A DNA stretch of 64,000 nucleotides from Candidatus Gastranaerophilales bacterium (GCA_024695865.1 JAILHI010000039.1:1-64000); one strand, 5' to 3'. Shown: positions 1 through 8,416, counted from the stretch's first letter. Notes: generated by a model not told the origin, from the sequence alone. Program-made: numbers and translations.

Positions 1-4
1 GAAG

Positions 5-263
5 GGGATTGCCACGAAATCAAAGATTTTCTCGCAATGACAATATTCAATGTCATTCTGAGGCGAAGCCGAAGAATCCAGCCGATTAAAAAAATTCATG
101 TTAGCTGGATACTTCGCTAACGCTCAGTATGACAACCGACGTCTTTGCGAGGCTTGCCCGAAGGAATCCCCGAAACCGAACGGGATTGCCACGAAAATCA
201 AAGATTTTCTCGCAATGACAATATTCAATGTCATTCTGAGGCGAAGCCGAAGAATCCAGCCGA
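5..263. repeat. Two direct copies of an ~82-bp palindrome-rich repeat
   Basis: Copy 1 (5-85) and copy 2 (182-263) are identical apart from one A missing in copy 1. Each begins with an imperfect palindrome running from ATTGCCACG to CTCGCAATGA around AAAATC-AAA-GATTTT, followed by a second module (GTCATTCTGAGGCGAAGCCG...). The spacer (86-181) contains a GTTAGC/GCTAAC hairpin. A 36-bp stretch (183-218) recurs inverted and identical at 18009-18044. This looks like a REP/MITE-like intergenic family. No protein reading frame here is credible; the rest of 264-445 holds no gene I can support. Confidence 0.8.
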
Positions 264-445
264 ACATAATCACATTATATTGGTGCAAACGTTCCTCGTC
301 TTGAATTTTGACGGTTCAAAATCTTTGCATTCCATTCCGCTTTTACTGTTCGTAAAAACTTCATTTCAGCAGATTTTTCACAAAGACGGCGTTCCCTCGT
401 TTCACTCGGTCAGCCTTGTCAAAATTCGCTTTTTGCACCCTACAA

Positions 446-1501
446 CTATTTTTTATATATTTCTACAATATTAAATGGATTCTGAGATTCACTATTTCCA
501 CAGGTTCCACCAAATATCAGAATTGAATCGTCAGGCAGTAATATTGTTGAAAAATCTTCTCTCGGATATATAAAATCATTAATACGTACTAATTTATTTT
601 CATTTTTTGAATAAACCATATTGGGTTTTATTTTCTTCCCATTCATGAATGTATCAAAAAACACAATATCTCCATTTGAAAGATATATCGGTTTTTCCCA
701 GCCCAACGGATAGTTACTTTCTTTTAATGCCTGAAGTTTAGGGTTAATTTGCTTATATTCTTCCGAAATTTTGCAAGAATTATTTTTAAGATTATAAATA
801 TAATTTCTTGCGTTTTTACCATACAAAATGATTTCATTTTCATTAATCTGCTTTGCTTCAAAAAGTTCAAAATTATCAATTTTATCAGAGTTAATAAGTG
901 AAAAATCTTTTGAATTAAAATAAAATACCTCTGTTGTTGATTTTTTATCATTTTTATTAAATAACAAAATATTTCCGTTATCTAAAGATAAGAATTTTGA
1001 AAAATCAACACTTAAGTACAATTTTGACAAATCAGTATTTTCGTATGGAGTAAAGGTTTGATTATTTGTATCAAAAATCAATACGAAATTTTTATCACCA
1101 TCTTTTGTTATAAAATGATTATTAGCAACTAACAAAATATTACCATTTTTTAACTTTAATGAACTATGATACCAAGGTATATATTCATTGGGTATTTTAT
1201 TTTTAGTTTTATAAAACTTGTTTTCTTTCCAATTATATATTTCAGGCTGTCGAGTACCGCATTGACCGTCTATAAGTAAATAGTTATCTTTATCAATCAT
1301 TGTTACCGATGCTGACTTAAATTCTCCTTTTCCAGCCATTTGCCCATTTTCAAATATTCTTTTTTGAGGTGCTAAAAAATATAAACACAATAAAATAAGA
1401 ATTATAACCGATAGAATTGTAAGGGGCAAAAAGGAACGTTTGCACCAATCTGAAAATTGTATAAAAATTTGTTTATTATTATTTTGATTATTTTCAGTCA
1501 T
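446..1501 (-). CDS. Membrane-anchored kelch/beta-propeller-like protein
   Basis: This 351-residue protein has a short Lys/Asn/Gln-rich cytoplasmic start, one transmembrane helix (about residues 24-45) and a long extracytoplasmic part. That part carries recurring blade-like units ending in hydrophobic strands with NGNILL, NGDIVF or DDSILIFGG, typical of kelch or galactose-oxidase-type propellers; such folds usually bind protein or sugar and need not be enzymes. An AGGAT ribosome site precedes the ATG. The gene is visibly richer in A+T than its neighbours and is flanked by repeats, which suggests acquisition. No neighbour points to a partner. The propeller fold is inferred from repeat pattern only. 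Confidence 0.7.
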   Translation of the reverse strand: MTENNQNNNKQIFIQFSDWCKRSFLPLTILSVIILILLCLYFLAPQKRIFENGQMAGKGEFKSASVTMIDKDNYLLIDGQCGTRQPEIYNWKENKFYKTKNKIPNEYIPWYHSSLKLKNGNILLVANNHFITKDGDKNFVLIFDTNNQTFTPYENTDLSKLYLSVDFSKFLSLDNGNILLFNKNDKKSTTEVFYFNSKDFSLINSDKIDNFELFEAKQINENEIILYGKNARNYIYNLKNNSCKISEEYKQINPKLQALKESNYPLGWEKPIYLSNGDIVFFDTFMNGKKIKPNMVYSKNENKLVRINDFIYPREDFSTILLPDDSILIFGGTCGNSESQNPFNIVEIYKK

Positions 1502-1576
1502 TCATATTATCCTATATATATTCACAGAAAATGTTTTTCTATACTTCCCCAAAAAAATGAAAAATTGCTTATAAAC

Positions 1577-1607
1577 TAAAAAACGGGGCTTTGATTAAAA
1601 AGCCCCG
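1577..1607 (-). terminator. Rho-independent terminator of adhE
   Basis: A 9-bp GC-rich stem (1584-1592 pairing with 1599-1607, CGGGGCTTT/AAAGCCCCG) with a 6-nt loop is followed on the minus strand by a run of six T. It lies just after the adhE stop codon. Confidence 0.9.
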
Positions 1608-1622
1608 AAAATTTTATAAAAA

Positions 1623-4271
1623 CTATACAACACCGTTAAAGGCATCAATATAGATTTTCTTTATATCTTCCATCAAAGGATAAACGGGGTTTGCACCTGT
1701 ACACTGGTCGTCAAAAGCAAGTTCAACCATTTCATCAAGTTTATCGTAGAAGTCTTTTTCGGTATAACCGTTCTTTTCGATAAATTCTTTGATTGAGTTA
1801 GGAAGTTCAATATCTTTCATCAGTTTATCAACGGCTTCCAAAAGCAGTTGGGTTTTTTCTTCGTCGGTTTTACCGCCGAGTTTCAATTCATCTGCAATCT
1901 GAGCATATTTAAGAATAGCACAGGGATATTTATACTGCGGGAAGGTTGCCTGTTTCTTCGGACAATCGGTAGCATTGTATTTCATTACCTGTCTGATTAA
2001 TAATGCGTTTGCAACACCGTGAGGAACGTGGAACATAGCGCCGAGTTTGTGAGCCATTGAGTGACACAAGCCGAGGAACGAGTTTGCAAATGCCATACCT
2101 GCAATGGTTGCGGCATAGTGCATTTTTTCTCTTGCAAGCGGGTCGTCAGCGCCCTTGTGATATGAACGGCTTAAATACTTAAATACCAATTTGCAGGCTT
2201 CAAGTGCATTTGAGTTTGTGAAGTTTGTAGCCATACAGGATACATAAGCCTCAATTGCGTGAACAAGTGCGTCAATACCTGATGCCGATGTAAGACCTTT
2301 CGGCATACCGTCAACAAAGTTCGGGTCAACGATTGCCATTGACGGTGTCAGAGCATAGTCTGCAATTGCGTATTTAACGCCTGTTTTATCGTCTGTAATA
2401 ATTGCAAACGGTGTAACTTCGGAACCTGTACCTGATGTTGTAGGAATTGCAACCATAACAGCCTTTTTGCCCAAATCGGGAATCTGGCAGATTCTCTTTC
2501 TGATATCCATAAATCTCATTGAGATATCTTCAAATACCGTTTCGGGCTGTTCGTACTTCAACCACAGAATTTTTGCGGCATCCATAGGTGAACCGCCGCC
2601 GAGAGCGATAATGATATCGGGCTCAAACGGTCTCATAATTGCATAGGCTTCTTCAATCGTTGATAAAGTCGGGTCAGGTTTTACATCAAAGAAAATCTGG
2701 TGGTCAATGCCGATTTCATCTAACACGTTAATAATCTGGTCAACAGCGCCCGAGTTGAACAAAAATCTGTCTGTTACGATGAAAGCCTTTTTTCTGCCTG
2801 TTAAAACTCTCAAAGCCAGGTCTGTTGCGCCACGTTTGAAATATATTTTTTGGGGAACTTTGAACCAGAGCATATTTTCTCTCCTTTCGACGACTCTCTT
2901 GTAATTCAGCAAGTGTTTTACGGTAACGTTTTCGGATACCGAGTTTTTACCCCATGAACCGCAGCCGAGTGTCAAAGACGGTTCTAATTTAAAGTTGTAT
3001 AAGTCGCCGATACCGCCCTGTGATGAAGGCTGGTTTACAAGTACACGACATGCGGGCATTTTCTTTGCATAAGCCGTAATTCTGTCCTGATTTGCTTCAT
3101 CGGTGTAAAGAACGGAAGTATGACCTGCGCCGCCTTTTGATACCAGATAGTGTGCTTTTTCAAAGGCATCTTCGTAATTATCCGCCTTATACATTGCCAG
3201 CATCGGTGATAATTTTTCTCTTGAAAACGGGTCATTCCAATCAACAACATCTCTCGGAGCAATAAGCACCTTAGTGTTTTCGGGAACGTCAAAACCTGCA
3301 AGTTTTGCAATGTAGTGAGCGCTTTGTCCGACGATTTTCGGATGAGCCGTTCCTCTTGCGGGGTCTATGAAAGGAAGGTCTATAAGTTTTTGCATTTCCT
3401 TTTTGTTGAGGATATAAGCGCCTCTGTATTCAAATTCTTTTTTTACTTCTTCGTATTTGTCTTTAACTATTATGACGGAATTTTCTGCTGCGCAAATCAT
3501 ACCGTTATCAAAGGTTTTTGACATCAAAATCGAGGAAACCGCCATTTTGATATCGGCTGTTTCGTCGATAACTGCGGCAGTGTTTCCGGGGCCTACGCCG
3601 ACAGCGGGGTTGCCTGATGAATATGCTGCCGTAACCATTCCCGGCCCGCCTGTTGCCAAAATGCAGGAAATCTTTTTGTGCTTCATAAGTTGTCCAGATA
3701 ATTCAATTGACGGGGTGTCAATCCAGCCGATTATAAATTCGGGTGCGCCTGCTTTAACAGCCGCTTCCAAAACGACTTTTGCCGCCGCAATTGTACTTTT
3801 TGTTGCTCTCGGGTGAGGTGAAAAGATTATTGCGTTTCTTGTCTTTAATGCAATCAGTGTTTTGAAAATTGCCGTTGACGTCGGGTTTGTGGTAGGAACA
3901 ATACCTGCCAGAACACCGAGAGGTTCTGCAACAATTTTGATACCTGTTGCCTTATCGTGCTTGATAACGCCGCAGGTCTGAACGTTTTTATGTTTGTTGT
4001 AAACGTATTCTGCTGCATAGTGGTTTTTCATAATTTTATCTTCCAAAACCCCCATGCCTGTTTCTTCTATTGCCATACGGGCAAGCGGAATACGAGCCTT
4101 GTCGGCCGCTGCCGCTGCTGCCTGAAATATCTTGTCAACTTGTGATTGAGTAAAGGTTGCATATATTTTTTGTGCTTCACTTACTTTGTCAATAAGGACA
4201 TCAAGAGATTCAGCAGTATCTACAATCATATATTTATCTGTCGATTTTTCTTGTTTTTTAGACATATTCAT
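1623..4271 (-). CDS. adhE: Bifunctional acetaldehyde-CoA/alcohol dehydrogenase
   Basis: This 882-residue protein reduces acetyl-CoA to acetaldehyde and then to ethanol with NADH, regenerating NAD+ during fermentation; AdhE usually assembles into spirosome filaments in the cytoplasm. The N-terminal half is an acylating aldehyde dehydrogenase, with the catalytic Cys260 in NGMICAAENS. The C-terminal half, from about residue 460, is an iron-dependent alcohol dehydrogenase with GGGSPMDAAK and the metal-ligand histidines in HSMAHKLGAMFHVPHG. Length matches the family (about 870-890). The first ATG follows AAGGAGAG at good spacing and was chosen over the ATG two codons later. It is a single-gene unit with its own promoter and terminator. 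Confidence 0.98.
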   Translation of the reverse strand: MNMSKKQEKSTDKYMIVDTAESLDVLIDKVSEAQKIYATFTQSQVDKIFQAAAAAADKARIPLARMAIEETGMGVLEDKIMKNHYAAEYVYNKHKNVQTCGVIKHDKATGIKIVAEPLGVLAGIVPTTNPTSTAIFKTLIALKTRNAIIFSPHPRATKSTIAAAKVVLEAAVKAGAPEFIIGWIDTPSIELSGQLMKHKKISCILATGGPGMVTAAYSSGNPAVGVGPGNTAAVIDETADIKMAVSSILMSKTFDNGMICAAENSVIIVKDKYEEVKKEFEYRGAYILNKKEMQKLIDLPFIDPARGTAHPKIVGQSAHYIAKLAGFDVPENTKVLIAPRDVVDWNDPFSREKLSPMLAMYKADNYEDAFEKAHYLVSKGGAGHTSVLYTDEANQDRITAYAKKMPACRVLVNQPSSQGGIGDLYNFKLEPSLTLGCGSWGKNSVSENVTVKHLLNYKRVVERRENMLWFKVPQKIYFKRGATDLALRVLTGRKKAFIVTDRFLFNSGAVDQIINVLDEIGIDHQIFFDVKPDPTLSTIEEAYAIMRPFEPDIIIALGGGSPMDAAKILWLKYEQPETVFEDISMRFMDIRKRICQIPDLGKKAVMVAIPTTSGTGSEVTPFAIITDDKTGVKYAIADYALTPSMAIVDPNFVDGMPKGLTSASGIDALVHAIEAYVSCMATNFTNSNALEACKLVFKYLSRSYHKGADDPLAREKMHYAATIAGMAFANSFLGLCHSMAHKLGAMFHVPHGVANALLIRQVMKYNATDCPKKQATFPQYKYPCAILKYAQIADELKLGGKTDEEKTQLLLEAVDKLMKDIELPNSIKEFIEKNGYTEKDFYDKLDEMVELAFDDQCTGANPVYPLMEDIKKIYIDAFNGVV

Positions 4272-4306
4272 TTCTCTCCTTTTTAAAGAATAAAGTCCTA
4301 GAATGA

Positions 4307-4335
4307 CTTATAACACTACCAAAGAGGTTTGTCAA
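4307..4335 (-). promoter_or_regulatory. Sigma70-like promoter for adhE
   Basis: On the minus strand TTGACA (4330-4335) is separated by 17 nt from TATAAG (4307-4312), about 35 nt upstream of the adhE start. Near-consensus elements at ideal spacing fit a strongly expressed fermentation gene. Confidence 0.8.
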
Positions 4336-4366
4336 CTCTCACGGTAATTGATATTCGGGTATATTA

Positions 4367-4396
4367 TTTACAAAACGGTTTGCAAAATAGTATAAT
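4367..4396 (+). promoter_or_regulatory. Sigma70-like promoter for the J-domain gene
   Basis: TTTACA (4367-4372), an 18-nt spacer and TATAAT (4391-4396) lie 26 nt before the ATG at 4423. The promoter is divergent from that of adhE. Confidence 0.65.
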
Positions 4397-4422
4397 TTGG
4401 ATATGGTTTTGAAAGGATAGAT

Positions 4423-4773
4423 ATGAGTTTTTTCGGAAGGTTAAAAAATATAATAAAGAGTAATCTTTTTTATAATTCGGAAGAAGTTGATTTGTCCGAT
4501 GTAATTAATGATATTGAGTCAAAGGAAACCTTTTGTGAAAATGATACTGATAGTGTTAACACAAATAGTGCCGAACCCGATGCGGAATATTATGCTATAT
4601 TGGAAGTTCCTTACGGTGCCGCTTTTGAGGAAATCAAAAAATCGTATAAACGGCTTTTGAAAAAATACCACCCTGACCATTACCATAAAGATGCCGAAAA
4701 ATATAAAACAGCCGAAAAACTTGTTGGAAAAATCAATGAGGCTTACGGCTATTTTGAGCAAAAATTCAAATAA
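4423..4773 (+). CDS. Small J-domain (DnaJ-like) protein
   Basis: This 116-residue protein has a non-conserved acidic first half and a C-terminal J domain (about residues 52-115) with the HPD motif (KKYHPDHYH) that stimulates Hsp70 ATPase activity. It has no Gly/Phe or zinc region, so it is a type III (class C) J protein that would direct DnaK to a particular client. The start follows GAAAGGATAG. It lies 94 bp upstream of the PspA operon in the same direction. A role in handling PspA or membrane-stress clients is possible but is only a neighbourhood inference, because the next operon has its own promoter. Confidence 0.85.
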   Translation: MSFFGRLKNIIKSNLFYNSEEVDLSDVINDIESKETFCENDTDSVNTNSAEPDAEYYAILEVPYGAAFEEIKKSYKRLLKKYHPDHYHKDAEKYKTAEKLVGKINEAYGYFEQKFK

Positions 4774-4799
4774 TTTTGTAAATAATAGTCTTTTTTTGA

Positions 4800-4828
4800 T
4801 TGAAAAAACCTGTATATATTTATATAAT
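4800..4828 (+). promoter_or_regulatory. Sigma70-like promoter of the PspA/polyamine operon
   Basis: TTGAAA (4800-4805), a 17-nt spacer and TATAAT (4823-4828) precede the first gene by about 40 nt. I see no sigma54 (-24/-12) motif of the kind that drives the enterobacterial psp operon. Confidence 0.7.
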
Positions 4829-4867
4829 TACTTTATTGTTATTGTTTTTATTTTAAAGGAGCATATT

Positions 4868-5260
4868 ATGGCTGATTTTAAAAAGGTAAAAGAATACTTA
4901 TCGGAACTTGGTTATACAATTTCACGTGAAGATGCAGAAAATGAAATTGTTGTAATTTCTGATGAAAGAATGGGTATAAAAGAACTTATTATTGATTGCG
5001 AAGCGCCTATTATTGTCTTTGAGCAGTTTATTTTTAGAATTAAAGATAAAAATACTGCCAAAATGTTTTTAAGACTTTTGCAGATGAACAGAGCGCTCGT
5101 ACATGGTGCCTTTGTTGTCGATGAAGCGGGAGAACGTGTTTTGTTCCGTGACACCTTGCAACTCGAAAATCTTGATTTGAATGAGATTAAGGGCTCTATT
5201 GACAGTTTATCCATTGCAATGGTTGAATTTACGGACGAACTTTTGGAATTTGCAAAATAA
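4868..5260 (+). CDS. YbjN/YjfI (DUF2170)-like protein, first gene of PspA operon
   Basis: I start this 130-residue protein at the ATG at 4868, which follows AAAGGAGC; the longer frame from 4691 overlaps the J-domain gene and lacks a ribosome site. It is a cytoplasmic alpha/beta protein with no membrane segment. The layout (beta strands, then a helix with LRLLQMNRALVHGAF, then an acidic C-terminal helix) resembles YbjN or YjfI/DUF2170 proteins of the type III secretion chaperone-like fold. In Escherichia coli yjfI stands directly before the PspA paralogue yjfJ, the same arrangement as here, 11 nt apart. Its biochemical role is unknown; family assignment is moderate. Confidence 0.65.
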   Translation: MADFKKVKEYLSELGYTISREDAENEIVVISDERMGIKELIIDCEAPIIVFEQFIFRIKDKNTAKMFLRLLQMNRALVHGAFVVDEAGERVLFRDTLQLENLDLNEIKGSIDSLSIAMVEFTDELLEFAK

Positions 5261-5271
5261 GGAGATAATCA

Positions 5272-6027
5272 ATGTACAGTTTAATAAAAAGATGTTTTAA
5301 GTTTCTTCAGTCGCAGGCTCACGCACTTTTGTCAAAGTTTGAAGACCCCGTTAAACTTGCAGAACAATCAATCCGTGATTTGAAACAAAATTACGATGAA
5401 AGTCTGAAAAGTCTTGCGGAAGTAAAAGCAATTGTAATAACAACAAAACGCAATATTGAGGATAAAAAGCAGATTGCGGCAGATTATGAGAGAAAAGCGC
5501 TTATGCTCGTTAAAAAGGCACAAGACGGTCAGTTAGACCCGCAGGAAGCCGACAGGCTTGCTTCTGAAGCGCTTACCAAAAAAGCAAATGCCGTTAAGGA
5601 AGCAACAAAATTAACGGCTGACCTCAATAACTACGAGGCAATGGCTCAAAAAATGGAAGCAAAAATTGTTTCTCTGAAAGACCAGATAACAAAATGGGAA
5701 TCAGAGTTAACCACGATGAAGGCAAGATACAAAGTTGCAAAATCAACAAAGAAAATCAATCAGCAACTTACTGCAATCGGTGATGATTCCACAACGGCAA
5801 TGCTTGAAAATATGAAAACAAAAATTCAGGAAGAAGAAGCGCTTGCAACCGCTTACGATGAAATGCTATATCTTGAAAGCGATATCGATAAAGAAATTGA
5901 TAAAGCAATCGGCACATCTTATTCACCTGATGTTCAAAATGCTCTTGCAGAGTTAAAAACAAAACTTTTGTCGGATAATTCCGCAAAGGATTCTACAAAA
6001 GACCTGAAAAATCAACTTGATAACTGA
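5272..6027 (+). CDS. pspA: PspA/IM30 (Vipp1) family membrane-stress protein
   Basis: This 251-residue protein is nearly all long amphipathic and coiled-coil helices, as in ESCRT-III-like PspA/IM30. It begins with an amphipathic segment (LIKRCFKFLQSQAHALLSKFEDP) and the family-typical DPVKLAEQSIRDL, then long charged helices to about residue 215. Such proteins polymerise on the inner membrane and preserve the proton gradient under stress. A ribosome site AAGGAG precedes the ATG. It belongs to an operon with DUF4178, DUF350 and polyamine enzymes, so it resembles E. coli YjfJ more than the sigma54-controlled PspA. No long C-terminal Vipp1 tail is present. Confidence 0.92.
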   Translation: MYSLIKRCFKFLQSQAHALLSKFEDPVKLAEQSIRDLKQNYDESLKSLAEVKAIVITTKRNIEDKKQIAADYERKALMLVKKAQDGQLDPQEADRLASEALTKKANAVKEATKLTADLNNYEAMAQKMEAKIVSLKDQITKWESELTTMKARYKVAKSTKKINQQLTAIGDDSTTAMLENMKTKIQEEEALATAYDEMLYLESDIDKEIDKAIGTSYSPDVQNALAELKTKLLSDNSAKDSTKDLKNQLDN

Positions 6028-6055
6028 TAAGGTTTTTAATAGGAGAAAGAAGTAA

Positions 6056-6736
6056 ATGAATTTTTTATTTGGACTTTTGACCGTAATATTAGTTGTAATC
6101 ATTGTTTTAAACCCCTCCTTGATTCCGCTTGCCCTGATTTTGTCAATAATTCTCCTGATTGTATTTATTTTGAGAAACAGGGATATTCAAAAGCAGATAT
6201 ATCCGCCGATAAAGGACAAATTGCATATTTTAAATGTTGATAAAGGCGGTGTATTTACACTGACGGGTGTCGGCGATGATTCGGAAGAATTAACACTAAA
6301 AGTGGTTTCCAAAAATCTTTATCAGGAAGGTGATTTTTACTGGTATGAACTTGAATGTGACAAGGGCAGCGATGAAAAAGTCTGGGTTGATGTTGAGGAC
6401 GATGACGGCGTTATGGTCAACGTAATGCTCAAAAAACTTACCCTGTCGGATATCGGTGTTACATCAAGCCGCTTGGATACTATTGACGATAATGAGAGCG
6501 GAAGTGTCAGATATGGCGGTTCTTCTTACAAATATGTTGATTCTGATTCCGCCGTTTTTTACAGATTTTGTGACAGCAAAAATCCGCAAAAGTTCTATTA
6601 TTGGGATTTTGTCTGCGGTAATCGCATAATTTCCGTTGAAAAATGGTCGGACGGTTCTTTTGATGTATCTTTGTCGCAAAGAATGTTACCGTCGCAAATT
6701 ACGGTATTGTCAAACAAAAATGAGGAACAGGTATGA
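6056..6736 (+). CDS. Membrane-anchored DUF4178 protein
   Basis: This 226-residue protein has a hydrophobic N-terminus with one or two membrane helices (about residues 3-45) and a soluble beta-rich remainder. The remainder shows the DUF4178 pattern of aromatic strands, first WYELECDKG...VWVDVEDDDG and again YYWDFVCGN...SVEKWSDGSFDVSL with a closing LPSQITVL. DUF4178 proteins recur next to PspA, DUF350 and polyamine genes; their function is not established. The start follows TAGGAGAAAG, and the 3' end overlaps the next gene by 4 nt (ATGA). In position it matches E. coli yjfK. Domain assignment is from motif recall. Confidence 0.7.
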   Translation: MNFLFGLLTVILVVIIVLNPSLIPLALILSIILLIVFILRNRDIQKQIYPPIKDKLHILNVDKGGVFTLTGVGDDSEELTLKVVSKNLYQEGDFYWYELECDKGSDEKVWVDVEDDDGVMVNVMLKKLTLSDIGVTSSRLDTIDDNESGSVRYGGSSYKYVDSDSAVFYRFCDSKNPQKFYYWDFVCGNRIISVEKWSDGSFDVSLSQRMLPSQITVLSNKNEEQV

Positions 6737-7578
6737 AACCCGTATTAATAAGTCTTATTTATCTTTTTATATCAGGGATAATGGTTACATTGTCAAAGTT
6801 TTCTTTTGAAAAAATTTCTCAGTACAAACTTGATGAACAGATTAAAGAAAAAAACTTTGCTCCCGTCTTGTCTTTCTGCGGTTATATGCTCGGAATAATT
6901 TGTATTCTGGCAGGGGCATATATTGGGCCATCGGGTATGAGTTTTAAAGCGGATTTGCTTCTGTTTGTTCTTTATTCGTTTGTCGGTATTTTACTGATGA
7001 ATTTTTCCAATATCGTTACAGATAAATTTTTGTTGTATAAATTCAGCACAAAAAAAGAAATAATCGAGGATAAAAACGTCGGTACGGCTGCCGTTCATTT
7101 CGGAATTTACACAGCAACGGGTCTTATAATTGCGGCCTGTGTAAACGGTGAATACGGCGGAATTTTATCGTCGGTTGTTTATTATGTTTTGGGTATGCTG
7201 TTTTTATTTTTGTTTTTGAAAATTTATGACAAAATTATTCCCTATTCAATCCATGAGGAACTTGAAAAGGATAATTATGCCGTCGGAATTGCTCTGGGCG
7301 GTAATATTCTTGCAATCGGCATAATATTGATGAAGGCTACTTTGGGTGATTTTTCCGATTTGCGCCAAAGTATGATTTTGTATTTTGTTGATTTATCCTC
7401 GATAATATTGTTGTTGCCGAGTTTACGGTATATTTTGGGTAACCTCATAATCAGAACGGTCAATATTAATTCCGAAATTAAAAACAATAATATTGCGGCA
7501 GGTCTTGCAGAATTTATAACGGTTGTCTGTTTTGCGCTTTTAATCTTTTTTATGGTCGATTTCAGTTCGGTGGTATAA
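6733..7578 (+). CDS. DUF350 multi-spanning membrane protein (YjfL-like, duplicated)
   Basis: This 281-residue integral membrane protein has about eight helices arranged as two DUF350 units. The recurring unit begins with a charged NxAxG motif and an amphipathic glycine-rich helix (DKNVGTAAVHFGIYTATGLI; DNYAVGIALGGNILAIGII; NNNIAAGLAEFITVVCFALL). DUF350 proteins include E. coli YjfL and commonly accompany PspA paralogues; no transport activity is established. It overlaps the upstream gene by 4 nt and abuts the next one, so the genes are probably translationally coupled. It may be the membrane partner onto which PspA and DUF4178 assemble (inference). Confidence 0.8.
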   Translation: MKPVLISLIYLFISGIMVTLSKFSFEKISQYKLDEQIKEKNFAPVLSFCGYMLGIICILAGAYIGPSGMSFKADLLLFVLYSFVGILLMNFSNIVTDKFLLYKFSTKKEIIEDKNVGTAAVHFGIYTATGLIIAACVNGEYGGILSSVVYYVLGMLFLFLFLKIYDKIIPYSIHEELEKDNYAVGIALGGNILAIGIILMKATLGDFSDLRQSMILYFVDLSSIILLLPSLRYILGNLIIRTVNINSEIKNNNIAAGLAEFITVVCFALLIFFMVDFSSVV

Positions 7579-8184
7579 ATGAAAATAAACCCTCAGCAAA
7601 AGTTAAGAGATAAATTATTTTTCAACAATATCTGCATAATCATTTGCGTTTTTTGTATTGTTTGCTATTGTACTGCGCTTTCTTTGCAAAAATCTTCAAA
7701 ACAGCATTATGAGTTCAGTTCCTTGCCTAACAACGCAATTGTCGGGCCGATAAAGATTAATGACAAAAGTGCGGTATATAAGGTAACCGCAACTTTTTAC
7801 GGCAATAATTCTGCCGTCTATCTTTCGGGAGAAGCGCTTGATGCCGATAAAGATACTATTTATGAATTCGGTAAAGATTTATGGCACGAATCGGGCTACG
7901 ATTCTGAGGGATATTGGTCTGAAAGCGAACGGCAAATGGTGGCATATCTTACTTTCAGCGAAAAGGGAACATATTATCTTCAGTTTAATTCGGATAACAA
8001 CTATAATCTGAATAATCTCCTTATAAGGCTGGATTTGCAAAAAGGAAGTTCCGTTGCTCATTCTCAGGTCGGAACAATATTTATGATTTTAATTATGATA
8101 GCAGGATATTTTCTTAATAAAAAATGGGTCGATGAAAAGGTTACGATAATTATGGACAAGATACGGGATGAGTTAGATGATTAA
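7579..8184 (+). CDS. Unknown protein: TM - extracytoplasmic beta domain - TM
   Basis: I do not recognise a family. The 201 residues have a transmembrane helix at about 15-36, a roughly 125-residue probably extracytoplasmic domain rich in Tyr, Ser and short beta strands (KVTATFYGN, TYYLQFN), a second helix at about 165-180 and a short charged cytoplasmic tail (KIRDELDD). The ATG abuts the stop of the DUF350 gene, and the 3' end overlaps the next gene by 8 nt. The layout suggests a bitopic sensor or scaffold exposing a sandwich-like domain to the periplasm, possibly for the polyamine or PspA complex; this is inference from context. Confidence 0.75.
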   Translation: MKINPQQKLRDKLFFNNICIIICVFCIVCYCTALSLQKSSKQHYEFSSLPNNAIVGPIKINDKSAVYKVTATFYGNNSAVYLSGEALDADKDTIYEFGKDLWHESGYDSEGYWSESERQMVAYLTFSEKGTYYLQFNSDNNYNLNNLLIRLDLQKGSSVAHSQVGTIFMILIMIAGYFLNKKWVDEKVTIIMDKIRDELDD

Positions 8185-8416
8185 TTTTAAAGAAATTATA
8201 ATCTATGTAGTTACGATATTATTATTAACGACCGTGTATTATGCCTGCTTTAATTATGCGGAAAAGGGCTACGGCTATACGGGGTACAGAGGTTTTCACC
8301 ATCATCGTTCTTTTTGGTATTACAGAAATACAAACGAAGCCTTTTCGCCCAGCAACAGAGAAAGCAGCCAGAGCGGCAACAATTTTTCAAGACGGGGTCT
8401 GAGCGGTGGAAAATAA
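8177..8416 (+). CDS. Small single-span membrane protein of the PspA operon
   Basis: This 79-residue protein has one hydrophobic helix (about residues 5-24), a Tyr/Gly/His-rich stretch (YAEKGYGYTGYRGFHHHRSF) and a polar Ser/Arg/Asn tail. It overlaps the preceding gene by 8 nt and the following one by 11 nt, so it is translated as part of the operon. No family is recognised. A histidine- and tyrosine-rich juxtamembrane segment could bind metal, nucleotide or lipid head groups, but nothing in the sequence decides this. Confidence 0.7.
   Translation: MINFKEIIIYVVTILLLTTVYYACFNYAEKGYGYTGYRGFHHHRSFWYYRNTNEAFSPSNRESSQSGNNFSRRGLSGGK

Noticed and set aside
5-263. Possible CRISPR array
   Set aside because: Only two copies of an 82-bp unit with a 96-bp spacer and no cas gene; not CRISPR-like.
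98-474. Two overlapping forward reading frames in the left repeat region
   Set aside because: They run through palindromic repeats and carry repeat-derived residues; no ribosome site and no protein-like composition.
4691-4867. Longer N-terminus for the YbjN/YjfI-like protein
   Set aside because: The extension overlaps the J-domain gene, contains the promoter region and lacks a ribosome site; ATG at 4868 has AAAGGAG.
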